Source: Novimethylophilus sp036504375
GTDB lineage: Bacteria; Pseudomonadota; Gammaproteobacteria; Burkholderiales; Methylophilaceae
DNA: 64,000 nt
Direction: 5' to 3'
Assembly (NCBI RefSeq): GCF_036504375.1
Contig: NZ_DASXVH010000050.1
Location: 10,511-74,510 of the forward strand
Positions 30,108-39,326 of this stretch are shown here, piece after piece. The notes under the pieces are model-generated. The model was not told the DNA's origin. It did no database searches and saw only the letters and a program-made list of their open reading frames with translations. The position numbers and the translations under genes are program-made. Each line of letters starts with the position of its first letter. Position 1 is the first letter of the stretch.

Positions 30108-31387
30108 GGGTGGAGGATTTTTCCGAAACGTTCGAAGTAATCGGGGAAAGTCTTGGCCACGCATTTCGGATCGTTGATGGTGACCGGCACACCGCCTAAG
30201 CTTACCAGAGAGAAGCACATCGCCATGCGGTGATCGTCATAGGTGTCGATGGCGGCATTGGGCGTCAGGCTGGCCGGCGGCATGACGCGAATATAGTCAG
30301 CGCCTTCTTCCACCGTTGCGCCTACCTTGCGCAACTCGGTCGCCATCGCCTTGATGCGGTCGGTTTCTTTCACGCGCCAGCTGGCGATGTTGCGCAGCGT
30401 GGTGGCGCCGTCAGCGAACAGCGCGGCCACGGCCAGCGTCATCGCGGCGTCGGGAATATGGTTGCAGTCGAGGTCGAGCGCGCGCAACCTGCCGCTGCAG
30501 CTTGCCTCCATCCAGTTGTCGCCGATGGCAATGTCGGCACCCATCAATGCCAGCGCTTCGGCGAATCTCACGTCGCCCTGGATGCTGCTGCGGCCCACGC
30601 CTTCCACCCGGACCGGGCCTTTTCCTATGGCGCCGGCGGCAAGAAAATACGAGGCGGACGAGGCGTCGCCTTCGACGAACAAGGTGCCGGGGCTGACGTA
30701 GCGGCTGTCGGCCGGGATCGTGAACGAATGCCAATCCTGGCGCCGCACCTCGACGCCGAAGCGCGACATCAGGTTAAGCGTGATTTCGATATAAGGTTTG
30801 GAGATCAGTTCGCCGACGACTTCTATCGTGGTTTGCCGGCCGGTGATGGGCAGCGCCATCAGTAGGGCAGTGAGGAACTGGCTGGAAACGTTGCCGCGCA
30901 CGCTGACCTTGTGGCCTTTGACCGCGCCCGGCCGGATTTCCAGCGGTGGGAAACCTTCATTGCCCAGGTAGGAGATGTCCGCACCGGCCTGGCGCAGCGC
31001 CTCCACCAGGTCGCCGATGGGGCGCTCGTGCATGCGGGCGACCCCGGAGAGCCGGTAGTGCCCGCGGGACAGCGCCAGCGCCGCCGTCAATGGCCGGAAT
31101 GCGGTGCCGGCATTGCCCAGGAACAGCTCCGCCTGCTTGACCGGGAAAGGGCCACCCACGCCTTCCACGCGCCAGTCGTCGGCGCCGGTTTTACTCAGCG
31201 CCACGCCCAGCGTTTGCAATGCCTCCAGCATGCGTTCCACGTCATCCGAGGCCAACAGGTCGCGCACGGCGGTGGCGCCATCTGCCAATGCGGCCAGCAA
31301 CAGCGTGCGGTTGGAAATGCTTTTTGAGCCGGGCAGGCGGACGGTGCCGGCGGCGGCACGGGCGGGGAAAAGGGTCAGGGTTTCCAT
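30104..31387 (-). CDS. aroA: 3-phosphoshikimate 1-carboxyvinyltransferase (EPSP synthase)
   Basis: 427 aa. Motifs include LPGSKSISNRTLLLAALA, LFLGNAGTAFRPLTAALA, RMHERPIGDLV and TYDDHRMAMCFSL. The enzyme transfers enolpyruvate from PEP to shikimate 3-phosphate in aromatic amino-acid synthesis. It sits between tyrA and cmk, as in most beta- and gammaproteobacteria. Confidence 0.96.
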   Translation of the reverse strand: METLTLFPARAAAGTVRLPGSKSISNRTLLLAALADGATAVRDLLASDDVERMLEALQTLGVALSKTGADDWRVEGVGGPFPVKQAELFLGNAGTAFRPLTAALALSRGHYRLSGVARMHERPIGDLVEALRQAGADISYLGNEGFPPLEIRPGAVKGHKVSVRGNVSSQFLTALLMALPITGRQTTIEVVGELISKPYIEITLNLMSRFGVEVRRQDWHSFTIPADSRYVSPGTLFVEGDASSASYFLAAGAIGKGPVRVEGVGRSSIQGDVRFAEALALMGADIAIGDNWMEASCSGRLRALDLDCNHIPDAAMTLAVAALFADGATTLRNIASWRVKETDRIKAMATELRKVGATVEEGADYIRVMPPASLTPNAAIDTYDDHRMAMCFSLVSLGGVPVTINDPKCVAKTFPDYFERFGKILHP

Positions 31388-31402
31388 AAAATGATTAAAC
31401 CA

Positions 31403-31529
31403 CCGATGAACGCCGATGAACGCCGATATTAAGTGGCTGGAATACCGGTCGGGCGAATATGGTTCTCTTGCATGGCATCAAGCAAGCAAGGGGCTTGGGA
31501 TTTTGTCGGCGTTCATCGGCGTTCATCGG
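31403..31529. repeat. 24-bp perfect inverted repeat with internal tandem units, aroA-tyrA gap
   Basis: The arms at 31403-31426 and 31506-31529 are exact reverse complements. Each arm is itself two tandem copies of a GATGAACGCC-type unit, and the two arms are separated by 79 bp with no recognisable gene. It could be a small palindromic repeat element of the REP type or the ends of a tiny mobile element. Confidence 0.75.
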
Positions 31530-31532
31530 CGC

Positions 31533-32417
31533 TTACTGTTTCTCCAGATTTCTGATCCAGGCGCCGCGGGCTTCGCGCGCCCGGTTGAACAGCGCTTCCA
31601 GCGCCGGGCCGTCGTTGCGCTCTATCATGCCGCGCAATTCGCAAAGCTGCGCCTGGTAGGCATCCAGCTCGGCCATCAGCGCGTTGCGGTTGGCGAGGCT
31701 GATGTCGCGCCACATTTCCGGCGAGCTGCCGGCGATACGGCTGAAGTCGCGAAAGCCGCCGGCGGCAAAGCCGAACAATTGCCTGGCGTTGGCGCGTTTG
31801 GCGATATCGGCCACCAGCGCGAATGCCAGCAAGTGCGGCAAATGGCTGACCGCGGCGAAAATCTCGTCATGCATTTCCGCCGACATGTGGCTGACGCGGG
31901 CGCCGCAGCCCTGCCACAAGGCATCGGCCTTGCGTATCGCGTCGCCATCGGTTTCCTTAAGCGGGGTGAGCACGACGTCCTTATCCAGAAACAGGCCGGC
32001 GCGGGCTGCCGCGACCCCGCTTTTTTCGGCGCCGGCGATGGGGTGTGCCGGTACGAAACGCCTGAGCTTGTCCTGCAAGCGGCTGCGGGCTGCCGCGACG
32101 ACATCCCCCTTGGTGCTGCCGGCATCGGTGATGACGGCTTGCGGGGCGAGGTGGGGCGCGATGGACCGCATGATCGCGGAAAAGTGGCCGACAGGCGTGG
32201 CGAGCAGCACCAGGTCGGCATCCCTGACGGCATCCTCGGCGGTGGCGGCTTCGTCGATGACGCCGAGCTGGATGGCCTGTTTAAGCGCTTCGCCGTTGCG
32301 TCCGACGCCGACGATCCTGCCGGTCTGCCCGGCCTGTTTCATCGCGAGCGCCACCGAGCCGCCAATGAGGCCGACGCCGAAGATGGCGAGTTTGTCGAAA
32401 ATGCGTGTCGAGGTCAT
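31533..32417 (-). CDS. tyrA: Prephenate dehydrogenase
   Basis: 294 aa. The NAD(P)-binding motif is at the N-terminus (LAIFGVGLIGGSVALAM), followed by TDAGSTKGDV, the active-site region PAHPIAGAEKSGV and SHLPHLLAFAL. It oxidatively decarboxylates prephenate (or arogenate) to the tyrosine precursor. No chorismate mutase or ACT domain is fused. The aroA gene follows downstream on the same strand, with an inverted repeat in the gap. Confidence 0.94.
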   Translation of the reverse strand: MTSTRIFDKLAIFGVGLIGGSVALAMKQAGQTGRIVGVGRNGEALKQAIQLGVIDEAATAEDAVRDADLVLLATPVGHFSAIMRSIAPHLAPQAVITDAGSTKGDVVAAARSRLQDKLRRFVPAHPIAGAEKSGVAAARAGLFLDKDVVLTPLKETDGDAIRKADALWQGCGARVSHMSAEMHDEIFAAVSHLPHLLAFALVADIAKRANARQLFGFAAGGFRDFSRIAGSSPEMWRDISLANRNALMAELDAYQAQLCELRGMIERNDGPALEALFNRAREARGAWIRNLEKQ

Positions 32418-32500
32418 AAGAGGCGCGGATTATAGCATGCAGTGTCATGCACTTACGCCGGCCTTGAAACGGCAATGCTGCTGACGCAACCGATGGAGCA

Positions 32501-33535
32501 TCAGTCCGGCAAGGGGTGGAAAGCCTTGGAAATGTAGGCGACGATGGCGGCGATCTGATCTTTGCCGAGCACGGATTTCCACGCGGGCATCGACGTGTTG
32601 GGCAGGCCTTCGCGAATGGCCGACGTCAGCCGGGCGCGTGTCATATGGCTCATGAAGTCGGGGTCGCGCAGGTCGCGGGGGTGAGGCTCCAAAAAGCTGC
32701 CGATCCAGTTCTTGCCGGTGCCGTCGGCGGCATGGCAGAACGCGCAGTTGTGTTCGAACAGCGCCTTGCCGCGGCTTTCCTGCGCCGAAAGATTGGCCAC
32801 GCTCGGTGGGATGTCGTGCAGCACATAAGGGCTGGCGCTGGTCATCGCATCCAGCGACTTGGCGTTCATTGTCTGCAGGGTCTGGGGGTCGGTGGGTGAA
32901 TAATGGTTGCGCGGGTAAGACAGCGGGTGCTTTTCCCAGGCGATGCCGCCCCTGTCCGTGCTGGCTGAGTTGTGGCAGCTGATGCAGCTCGACATGAACA
33001 GGCGCTTGCCCGCAGCCTGCTCCTTGCTCAAGGATTCCCACGGCCGGTCCGACGGGATCTCGCCGGTGGCGAACGGAAATGCCGCCCGATAACGCTCGTG
33101 GTTGGGCCAGCCGTTTTCCGGCGTATGGTAGCGGGTATTGGGGCCTTTCTTGCGGACGAATTCGTCCGCCACGAAATGCGCGACCTGCTCCATTTCCGGT
33201 TTCGAGAGAATTCCCGAAAATGATTTCATTGCCGTACCCGGCTTGCCGTGCTGCAGTATGCCGACAATATATTCCGGCGTGACGCGGCCGGCATCGGCAG
33301 CGGTAAAGTCTGTCGGCGGTGGATTGACAAAACCGGCTGCGACGGTTTTGGCGTTGCCGGAATAGCCGTGGCAGAAGTAGCAGCGGAAGTTGTAAATCTT
33401 CCGCCCGGCCTCGATCCTGGCCTGGCCGCTCGCGCTGCCATGAGCGGTTGGCGCAGGGCGGTCCGTATTGCATAAGGCCGGGGCGGAAAACAGGATCAAG
33501 GCCAGGAATACCATTCCCGGCAATCGACGCCTCAT
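32501..33535 (-). CDS. Triheme c-type cytochrome, periplasmic
   Basis: 344 aa with a signal peptide (LPGMVFLALILFSAPALC). Three CXXCH heme sites are spaced through three cytochrome c class I-like domains: CYFCH near residue 52, CISCH near 185 and CAFCH near 266. Possible distal methionine regions are GKPGTAMKSF and NTSMPAWK. Its start overlaps the stop of the next upstream gene by 4 bp, so the two triheme cytochromes are coupled. It probably shuttles electrons in the periplasm; the partner oxidase or reductase is unknown. Confidence 0.9.
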   Translation of the reverse strand: MRRRLPGMVFLALILFSAPALCNTDRPAPTAHGSASGQARIEAGRKIYNFRCYFCHGYSGNAKTVAAGFVNPPPTDFTAADAGRVTPEYIVGILQHGKPGTAMKSFSGILSKPEMEQVAHFVADEFVRKKGPNTRYHTPENGWPNHERYRAAFPFATGEIPSDRPWESLSKEQAAGKRLFMSSCISCHNSASTDRGGIAWEKHPLSYPRNHYSPTDPQTLQTMNAKSLDAMTSASPYVLHDIPPSVANLSAQESRGKALFEHNCAFCHAADGTGKNWIGSFLEPHPRDLRDPDFMSHMTRARLTSAIREGLPNTSMPAWKSVLGKDQIAAIVAYISKAFHPLPD

Positions 33536-34656
33536 TTGTTCCCTGTGCGGTCGCTGGCGTTGGCCCGGATGAAGGTGCGATACACGAACTCCGCAATGTC
33601 GGCGATCTGCTGGTCATCCAGCACCTTGCTCCAGGCCGGCATGACCGTGCCGTTTTTCCCCATGGAAATGGCTGCGAACAGCATCGGCCGGTTGAAGCCG
33701 GCGGAGGATTTGTCCAGGAAGTTGCGCGGCCTGGGGCTGATGAAGAACGCCCGCGGACCTTGCCCGTCGCCCTTGGCGCCATGGCAGGCGGAGCAGTTGG
33801 TCAGGTAGAACTTTTGGCCGCGCTGCGGATCACCCGTCAGCCCTTTGGGCAGTGGAAGATCCGCACTGGCCGTGGTGGATTTGCCGGCGTCCGCGGTCAC
33901 GGAAGCCGCTTCCTGCGGTTGGCCGCCGCGGGCGCGTGTGCCGGAAATGGATTCAACGGGTCCGACCATGATGACCTTGAGCAGATAATCCGCTACGGCA
34001 TCGATGTCCTGCTCCGGAAGCTTCTTGTCGAAGCCTTCCATCGCCGTGCCCGGCTTGCCGTGGGCAATCGATGCGATCAGGCGTTCGCGGTTGGGCCCGC
34101 CCTTGGTCTGCGAGACCGATAAATCTGGTGGCGTGGTCATGCGGGTATCGGCTACCAGAGGGCCCTTGCCGCTCTCGCCGTGGCAAGTGGTGCAATAATG
34201 GCCGTAGACGCTGCGGCCGCGCGCTACCAGCGGGTCCAGCGCGGCCTGCATGAAACCGTTGCGGATGTAATCGACGACCGCTTCGATCTCCTTGCCGCTC
34301 AACTGGGTTTTCCAGCTGGTCATTGCCGTACCCGGTTTGCCATTGGTCACGGTGGCGATCATTATTTCCCGTGTCAGATTGGTCGCAGTGGTGAAGTCGC
34401 GTGGAGGCGGTACCAGCGAGGTACTCGCGCGGCTATGACCATCTCCGCGATCGCCGTGACAGACCGAACAGTAATTGTGGTACAGCAGTTCCGGCTTGAT
34501 TTCGTCCGACTTCAGGGGGCGCTCGCCGGCGGCAGCGGGGGAAATCAAGTCGTTGCCCAGCGATGCTATGGACAGCATGAGCGCCAGCGCGGCGCATGTT
34601 CGCGACAGATGAAAAAGCAGGGTTTCTGGAAGGGTAGGTATCACGGGTATTTTCAT
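33532..34656 (-). CDS. Triheme c-type cytochrome, periplasmic
   Basis: 374 aa from the ATG at 34656 (MKIPVIPTLPE), which has an AAAGAAA ribosome site and gives a plausible signal sequence ending near SPAAAG. Three CXXCH sites are CSVCH, CTTCH and CSACH, each in its own class I-like domain. Repeated GKPGTAM segments and VMPAWSKVL offer the methionine ligands. It resembles its downstream neighbour in architecture, indicating an old duplication. It is transcribed divergently from the large cytochrome locus, with a 215-bp gap between them. Confidence 0.9.
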   Translation of the reverse strand: MKIPVIPTLPETLLFHLSRTCAALALMLSIASLGNDLISPAAAGERPLKSDEIKPELLYHNYCSVCHGDRGDGHSRASTSLVPPPRDFTTATNLTREIMIATVTNGKPGTAMTSWKTQLSGKEIEAVVDYIRNGFMQAALDPLVARGRSVYGHYCTTCHGESGKGPLVADTRMTTPPDLSVSQTKGGPNRERLIASIAHGKPGTAMEGFDKKLPEQDIDAVADYLLKVIMVGPVESISGTRARGGQPQEAASVTADAGKSTTASADLPLPKGLTGDPQRGQKFYLTNCSACHGAKGDGQGPRAFFISPRPRNFLDKSSAGFNRPMLFAAISMGKNGTVMPAWSKVLDDQQIADIAEFVYRTFIRANASDRTGNK

Positions 34657-34871
34657 TCGCTGGATTTCTTTCAAGTCGGGTAAGCGTTGCGAGCATTTCC
34701 CGAGCAATATCTGTACCTGTTTTTGAATTCCCTTGGCATGTGTGTTGCTTCTACCGAGTTAAAAGCATTTAGCCAGGGCCTGACGGTCCGATGCTCAGGG
34801 ATTTTAACATGTAGCCAATGACTGGACTGAGCGCTCCTTTACGAGAGGAGGCGACAGAAGGAGATGGAACG

Positions 34872-35186
34872 ATGAGGATGTTGAATTTGGCGGCATTTCT
34901 GGCGCTGGCGCTGAGCTCGACGTCAAATGCTGCCGATGGGCGCAATATATACAAACAGACTTGTGCCACCTGTCATGCAGCCGGCTCTGCCAGCGAGGCA
35001 CCCAAATTAGGCGTGCTCGCAGACTGGCGAGCCCGTTTAGCCGGCGGTCGCTCCAGTTTGCTGCATTCGGTGATGAAGGGCAAAGGCGCCATGCCGCCCA
35101 AGGGCGGCAATGCCTCGATTTCGGATGCCCAGGCCAATGCTGCTTTGGATTACATGCTATCGAGAATAGAAGAGGGGCATGATTAA
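34872..35186 (+). CDS. Monoheme cytochrome c5-like protein
   Basis: 104 aa from the ATG at 34872, chosen for the strong AAGGAGA site at about 34857 and because it begins a clean signal peptide (MRMLNLAAFLALALSS, cleaved near SNA-ADG). One CATCH motif and a distal Met in GAMPPKGG match small c5/c-555-type electron carriers. It is the first gene of the plus-strand cytochrome locus. The cytochrome part of the c5-c7 fusion at 42.0 kb is similar (MPPKGG...SDA). Confidence 0.92.
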   Translation: MRMLNLAAFLALALSSTSNAADGRNIYKQTCATCHAAGSASEAPKLGVLADWRARLAGGRSSLLHSVMKGKGAMPPKGGNASISDAQANAALDYMLSRIEEGHD

Positions 35187-35228
35187 TGAAACTTTTATAC
35201 CTCAAAATCGGCTATATTCATTAAAATT

Positions 35229-35258
35229 CCAACCTTTCTTAAAAAGCGGGAAGGTTGG
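35229..35258 (+). promoter_or_regulatory. Hairpin in the leader of the first NHL lipoprotein gene
   Basis: CCAACCTT (35229) pairs with AAGGTTGG (35251) around a 14-nt loop. No T-run follows, so it is not a classical terminator. It may stabilise or regulate the downstream mRNA. Confidence 0.3.
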
Positions 35259-35313
35259 CGCTGCCACTTAGGCAAATTTCATTTGGCTTAATAGTATCGT
35301 GAGGAATTTTTGT

Positions 35314-36450
35314 ATGTCGAATCGCTATTTTTTCTCATGGAGAAAACTGATCAACTGGCTGGTCTGCGCGCTGCTGCTGGGATTGGCGGCTTGCGCTCAG
35401 CTTCCTGACCAGCCAGTGAAAACCAAGACCAAGGACAGCGCCCTAGTGTTCCCGCCGCCGCCGGAAGAGGCAAGATTCGTGTTCGAGCGCGTCATTTACG
35501 GCAGCGCCGACGTTGTGCCCGAGAAAGAGGAATCCAGTCTGAAAAAACTGGTGGTAGGGACGACGGAGCATGGCGGCAATGACCCGCTACGCAAGCCTTA
35601 TGCTGTCGCTGTGCATCGCGGGCGAATTTTCGTTTCTGATACGGTCGCTCGCGTGGTCAAGGTATTCGATGTGCCGGAAGGCCGCTACTTCACTGTTGGC
35701 GATAGCGACCCCGGGCGTCTCATGAAGCCGTTAGGTATTGATGTGGATGATGCCGGCACGCTGTATGTCGCAGACGCAACCACAAAACACATCCTGATTT
35801 ATGACCGAGACGGTAAATTTCTGCGCCAGCTGGGAGGCCCTTCGATGTTCGATCGCCTAACCAGCGTTACTGTGGACAAAAAAGGGGAGCGGCTTTACGT
35901 AGTGGATATAGGCGGGGTAAGTTCCGAGAATCATCGCGTGCGCGTCATGGATGCGCACAGCGGTAATGTCCTGTTCGATATCGGAAAACGCGGTAATGGG
36001 CCTGGAGAACTCAATCTGCCGCGCGACGTCGCGATTGGGAAAGGCGGCAGTCTGTATGTCGTCGATGGTGCCAATTTCCGGATACAGGTATTTGACAGTA
36101 ACGGCAAGTATCTTAGAAATTTTGGCCAAGTCGGTAAGCAGTACGGCAGTTTCGCCAGGCCTAAGGAAGCGTCAACGGATGCGAACGGAAATCTGTATGT
36201 AATCGACGCGGCTTTTGGCAATTTCCAGATATTCAGCCCTGACGACGATTTGCTGTTATTTATTGGTGACCGCTCTGCTGAGGATGGGCCGGCGCAATAT
36301 ATGTTGCCATCAGGTATTTACGTGGATGAGGATGGTCGCGTGTACATGGTTGACCAATGGTTCCACAAATTGGAGGTTTATCGCCCTGCCGCGCTTGCTC
36401 CGCAGGATGGATATTTGGGGAAAAAACATAATGCAGAAACGTCCCGATAA
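35314..36450 (+). CDS. NHL-repeat beta-propeller lipoprotein
   Basis: 378 aa from the ATG at 35314, with GTGAGGA ten bases upstream. The lipoprotein signal is KLINWLVCALLLGLAAC with a clear LAAC lipobox. The mature part has about six NHL repeats (RKPYAVAVHRGRIFVSD, MKPLGIDVDDAGTLYVAD, LPRDVAIGKGGSLYVVD, ARPKEASTDANGNLYVID), a propeller fold that usually serves as a protein-binding scaffold. It has no heme motifs. It is one of three such lipoproteins in the locus, which suggests a structural role in the cytochrome complex; that role is inferred. Confidence 0.9.
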   Translation: MSNRYFFSWRKLINWLVCALLLGLAACAQLPDQPVKTKTKDSALVFPPPPEEARFVFERVIYGSADVVPEKEESSLKKLVVGTTEHGGNDPLRKPYAVAVHRGRIFVSDTVARVVKVFDVPEGRYFTVGDSDPGRLMKPLGIDVDDAGTLYVADATTKHILIYDRDGKFLRQLGGPSMFDRLTSVTVDKKGERLYVVDIGGVSSENHRVRVMDAHSGNVLFDIGKRGNGPGELNLPRDVAIGKGGSLYVVDGANFRIQVFDSNGKYLRNFGQVGKQYGSFARPKEASTDANGNLYVIDAAFGNFQIFSPDDDLLLFIGDRSAEDGPAQYMLPSGIYVDEDGRVYMVDQWFHKLEVYRPAALAPQDGYLGKKHNAETSR

Positions 36451-36938
36451 TTTACGGGCTTTGGATAAGTCGCTGCTAGCTAGAGCCGGCAGTGAGATTC
36501 AAGAAAGCGGACACTGCGTCTCTAGGGTTGTTTTAATCAATAACGGAAATATTAAATTCTCATTTCTCGGAAATAATACAAGATAAAATAATCCAAATAT
36601 CTTTACACGGGGCCGGGTTTTATATAAAATCAGGATATAAAGGTTTTTATATTATTTATTATATGGATACATCACCATTCTAGAAAAAGGATGCAAATGG
36701 CGATGAGGCTATCTTAAATTTAACATATTGTTTTGTAATGTTAATTTTTTTCATTGTGGATGCCTTGGAACGGTCTGCAACAATCTTCTAAGTGGCATTG
36801 GAATGGCTGATTAAAGAGGGATGTGATTTTATTCTTTAATTCAGTCTGGCATGAAAGATGCATAGGTGGTTGCAAGAGTCAAGATTGTATGTTCGAAGTT
36901 TTAGAGAAAATTGTTGTTCTAAATTAAGGAGCGGGATC
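36451..36938. other. AT-rich intergenic region upstream of the tetraheme cytochrome
   Basis: No credible ORF is visible on either strand. The composition is clearly more AT-rich than the surrounding genes, with runs such as TTATATTATTTATTATATGG and TTAATTTTTTTCATTG. A promoter and regulator sites for the tetraheme cytochrome are likely here, but I cannot assign -35/-10 boxes with confidence. Confidence 0.5.
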
Positions 36939-37772
36939 ATGAAACTACATATGCGTGACAAAACGGGCTGGGCGGATTTGCTGTTCCCCCTTCTGGTTTT
37001 CGCTTTTGCACTGGCTTTCGGGTCCCAGGCATTAGCCGGCATTAGTACTACCAAGCACAACCTGAGTACCGGCGGTACAGGCTCGAATCACCTTACGGCC
37101 GGAACTGCGGAAATCTGCGTGTTCTGCCATACGCCGCACGGAGCCAACACCAGTGTCAAGGCACCTTTGTGGAACAAGGCGCTGCCGCCAAGCGTATATA
37201 CAACATATAGCTCGGCGACATCCAGCACTATCGACGGTACGGTCAGCCTAGCGACTTCCGTTTCTCTGGCCTGTCTGTCTTGCCATGACGGCACGCAAGC
37301 CATGGATAACATGATCAATGCGCCGGGCTCTGGCGGCTACAATGCGGCCGGCGCAAGGCTGGCGGGGGCCACCTGGACAGCCAACGTCGGAGCCAGTGGG
37401 CAGATGCCTGGTACGACGGTTGCGATGCTTAGCACCGATCTTACGAACGACCACCCGGTTGCGATTCAGTTCTGCGGCGGCGGTCTTACCGGAGGCGGCG
37501 GATCGGTAGTCAGCGGAACCTGTAACGACGGCGATTTCAATCAAAGTAAAGTGCTGGCCAAGGTTGTTGGCGCTACCCAGGTGTTTTGGGTGAGTACGGA
37601 TGCCAATGCTACTCGCGATAAGGTTGACTTTCCTCTCTTCAACAACTCCGGCAACGTTGGGCCGTCAGTAGAGTGTGCTAGCTGCCATGATCCTCACTCC
37701 TCCACTAACGCGACTTTTTTGCGGATATCTAATGCCGGTAGTGCAGTGTGCCTGACTTGCCACAACAAGTAG
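36939..37772 (+). CDS. Tetraheme c-type cytochrome (CXXCH-HTPHG family)
   Basis: 277 aa from the ATG at 36939, preceded by AAGGAG. A signal peptide (LLFPLLVFAFALAFGSQALA) leads to a mature protein with four CXXCH sites: CVFCH, CLSCH, CASCH and CLTCH. Flanking sequence (CVFCHTPHGA, CLSCHDG, CHDPH) closely matches the first four heme sites of the 11-heme protein at 46.96 kb, so it looks like a stand-alone copy of that domain. Between hemes the chain is Gly/Ser/Thr-rich, as in secreted or surface cytochromes. A terminator follows directly. Confidence 0.93.
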   Translation: MKLHMRDKTGWADLLFPLLVFAFALAFGSQALAGISTTKHNLSTGGTGSNHLTAGTAEICVFCHTPHGANTSVKAPLWNKALPPSVYTTYSSATSSTIDGTVSLATSVSLACLSCHDGTQAMDNMINAPGSGGYNAAGARLAGATWTANVGASGQMPGTTVAMLSTDLTNDHPVAIQFCGGGLTGGGGSVVSGTCNDGDFNQSKVLAKVVGATQVFWVSTDANATRDKVDFPLFNNSGNVGPSVECASCHDPHSSTNATFLRISNAGSAVCLTCHNK

Positions 37773-37795
37773 GAGCGGTTTATTTATAATATGCA

Positions 37796-37822
37796 GCGGG
37801 CCGGAATGTCGGCCCGCTTTTT
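37796..37822 (+). terminator. Intrinsic terminator after the tetraheme cytochrome
   Basis: GCGGGCC (37796) and GGCCCGC (37811) form a 7-bp perfect stem around an 8-nt loop and are followed by TTTTTATTT. It separates the tetraheme cytochrome from the isomerase gene and shows that the locus is more than one transcription unit. Confidence 0.88.
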
Positions 37823-37841
37823 ATTTGCTAGGAACGTTGCT

Positions 37842-38864
37842 ATGCGTAGACGTGAAGGTGTCAGTTGCTGTTCTGCCTTGGTAAGCATCTTGTGTCTGGG
37901 AATGATCTTGGTAAAAGCGGCGGGAGCTGCAGACAGCCTGCCTGAGAACCGCGCACAAGTTCAGGTTGAGCCGGTATTTGCCAAAGTTAACGGCAGGGTC
38001 ATTACGATGCGGGAATTCGAGGCATTGTATGTAGCTGCAGTTCGTCAACGTTTCTATCACGGCAAGATGCAGGAAGGGCAGGCCGAAGCGGTGCGTAAGG
38101 AGGTGACTGATCAACTGATTGAGCGAGCGTTGCTTCTGGAAGAGGCTGATCGGTTAGGCCTCAAACCGGACGCAGCCAAAATTGAACAGGAAGTGGCAGG
38201 CTATGAGTCTCGGTATGCCTCGTCGCCAAGGTGGAAGGAGCAGCGCGAGAAGCTATTGCCTGGGCTCAGGGAACAGCTCGCGCGGCAAAATCTGCTGGAA
38301 CAGGTGGAAAAAATACAACGCGAAATTCCGGCAATAACCAAAGACGAGGTGCGTGCTTATTACGACCAGCATAATGAGCTGTTTACCGAGCCTGAGAAAT
38401 TGCGCCTGTCGGTGATACTTCTGAAAGTGGCCCCCTCGGCTCAAACGCCGGAATGGGATAGTGCACGTGCCGAGGCGCAGGAAATCTATCTACAGCTTAC
38501 ACGAGGGGCGGATTTTGCCAAACTGGCGCGTGCGCGCTCGGGCGATGCCTCCGCAGATCAAGGCGGGAATCTGGGATATGTCCACCGTGGCATGTTGCCG
38601 GAGGGGATACAGAACCATATCGACAAGGCGCAGTTGGGGGTTGTGTCCGAACCGATCACCACACTTGAAGGGGTCGTCCTGTTTCGCCTTGACGAACGTG
38701 TTATGCCTAAGCTACGCGAATTTAAAGATGTTGAAGCGCGCGCGCGCGAATTGCTGATGCGTGAGCGACAAATCCAAGCCGGGAAAGAATCTCTGGCGCG
38801 TCTGCGTACCGCAGCTACTATAGAGATTGCAACTCCGCAGGCCAAGGATGACAAGAAGCCGTAA
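37842..38864 (+). CDS. Periplasmic peptidyl-prolyl isomerase (PpiC/SurA type)
   Basis: 340 aa from the ATG at 37842 (MRRREGVSCCSALVS), chosen because earlier ATGs lie in the terminator and a TAGGAAC site precedes this one. A signal peptide ends near KAAGA-AD. A SurA-N-like helical chaperone part (VFAKVNGRVITMREFEALY) is followed by a parvulin domain (about residues 185-285; LRLSVILLKVAPSA, FAKLARARSGDASADQGG). Such proteins help fold outer-membrane barrels and periplasmic proteins. Its place upstream of the barrel gene suggests a dedicated chaperone for it. Confidence 0.92.
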   Translation: MRRREGVSCCSALVSILCLGMILVKAAGAADSLPENRAQVQVEPVFAKVNGRVITMREFEALYVAAVRQRFYHGKMQEGQAEAVRKEVTDQLIERALLLEEADRLGLKPDAAKIEQEVAGYESRYASSPRWKEQREKLLPGLREQLARQNLLEQVEKIQREIPAITKDEVRAYYDQHNELFTEPEKLRLSVILLKVAPSAQTPEWDSARAEAQEIYLQLTRGADFAKLARARSGDASADQGGNLGYVHRGMLPEGIQNHIDKAQLGVVSEPITTLEGVVLFRLDERVMPKLREFKDVEARARELLMRERQIQAGKESLARLRTAATIEIATPQAKDDKKP

Positions 38865-39326
38865 TAATCGATAGTCGTGGCAAGAGCTATATATATGCGC
38901 TTAGGCTCTCCAGAGTTGCATATATGCAGAACCGGGATCGACATCATCCGGGCAAATCCATGATGTAATTTCCCGCGTTTTTATTCAGTCTTGAAAATGA
39001 TGTCCTTTCTGTATTCCGGGCAGACTGGTTTAGTGAATCTGTTTGTTTTTTTTTAAATTTCCAGTTTATCTTTAAAAAGACGATGGAACTGCTTGTTATT
39101 TATATAAATCAAGCATATAACTATGAGTGGTAGCCAACATATAAGAAAAGACCAAGCGGGGCCGGTTTTAAGCGGAATATCCGGTATGTGGCAGTCGGGA
39201 TAGGTTCTTGCTTGAAGGCTTCTATATCGGTACGAGGAGATGCTTCATGTCGGCCGGGTAGCGCAGTTCCATAATCTGCAGGTCATTGCTATGGTTGAGT
39301 CGAAGAAGTGCTTAGAGGGGTGGTAA
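38865..39326. other. Intergenic region upstream of the outer-membrane barrel gene
   Basis: This 462-bp gap is AT-rich in its middle (a T9 run at about 39045-39053) and holds no convincing gene; the longest plus-strand ORF noted is 26 codons. It ends in a good ribosome site (GAGGGGTGG) for the barrel gene. It probably contains a separate promoter. Confidence 0.5.

Noticed and set aside
35229..35258. Hairpin considered as a terminator for the monoheme cytochrome
   Set aside because: No T-run follows the stem, so it is listed only as a possible leader structure.
36451..36938. Search for a CRISPR array or tRNA in the AT-rich gap
   Set aside because: No regularly spaced repeats and no cloverleaf sequence were seen.
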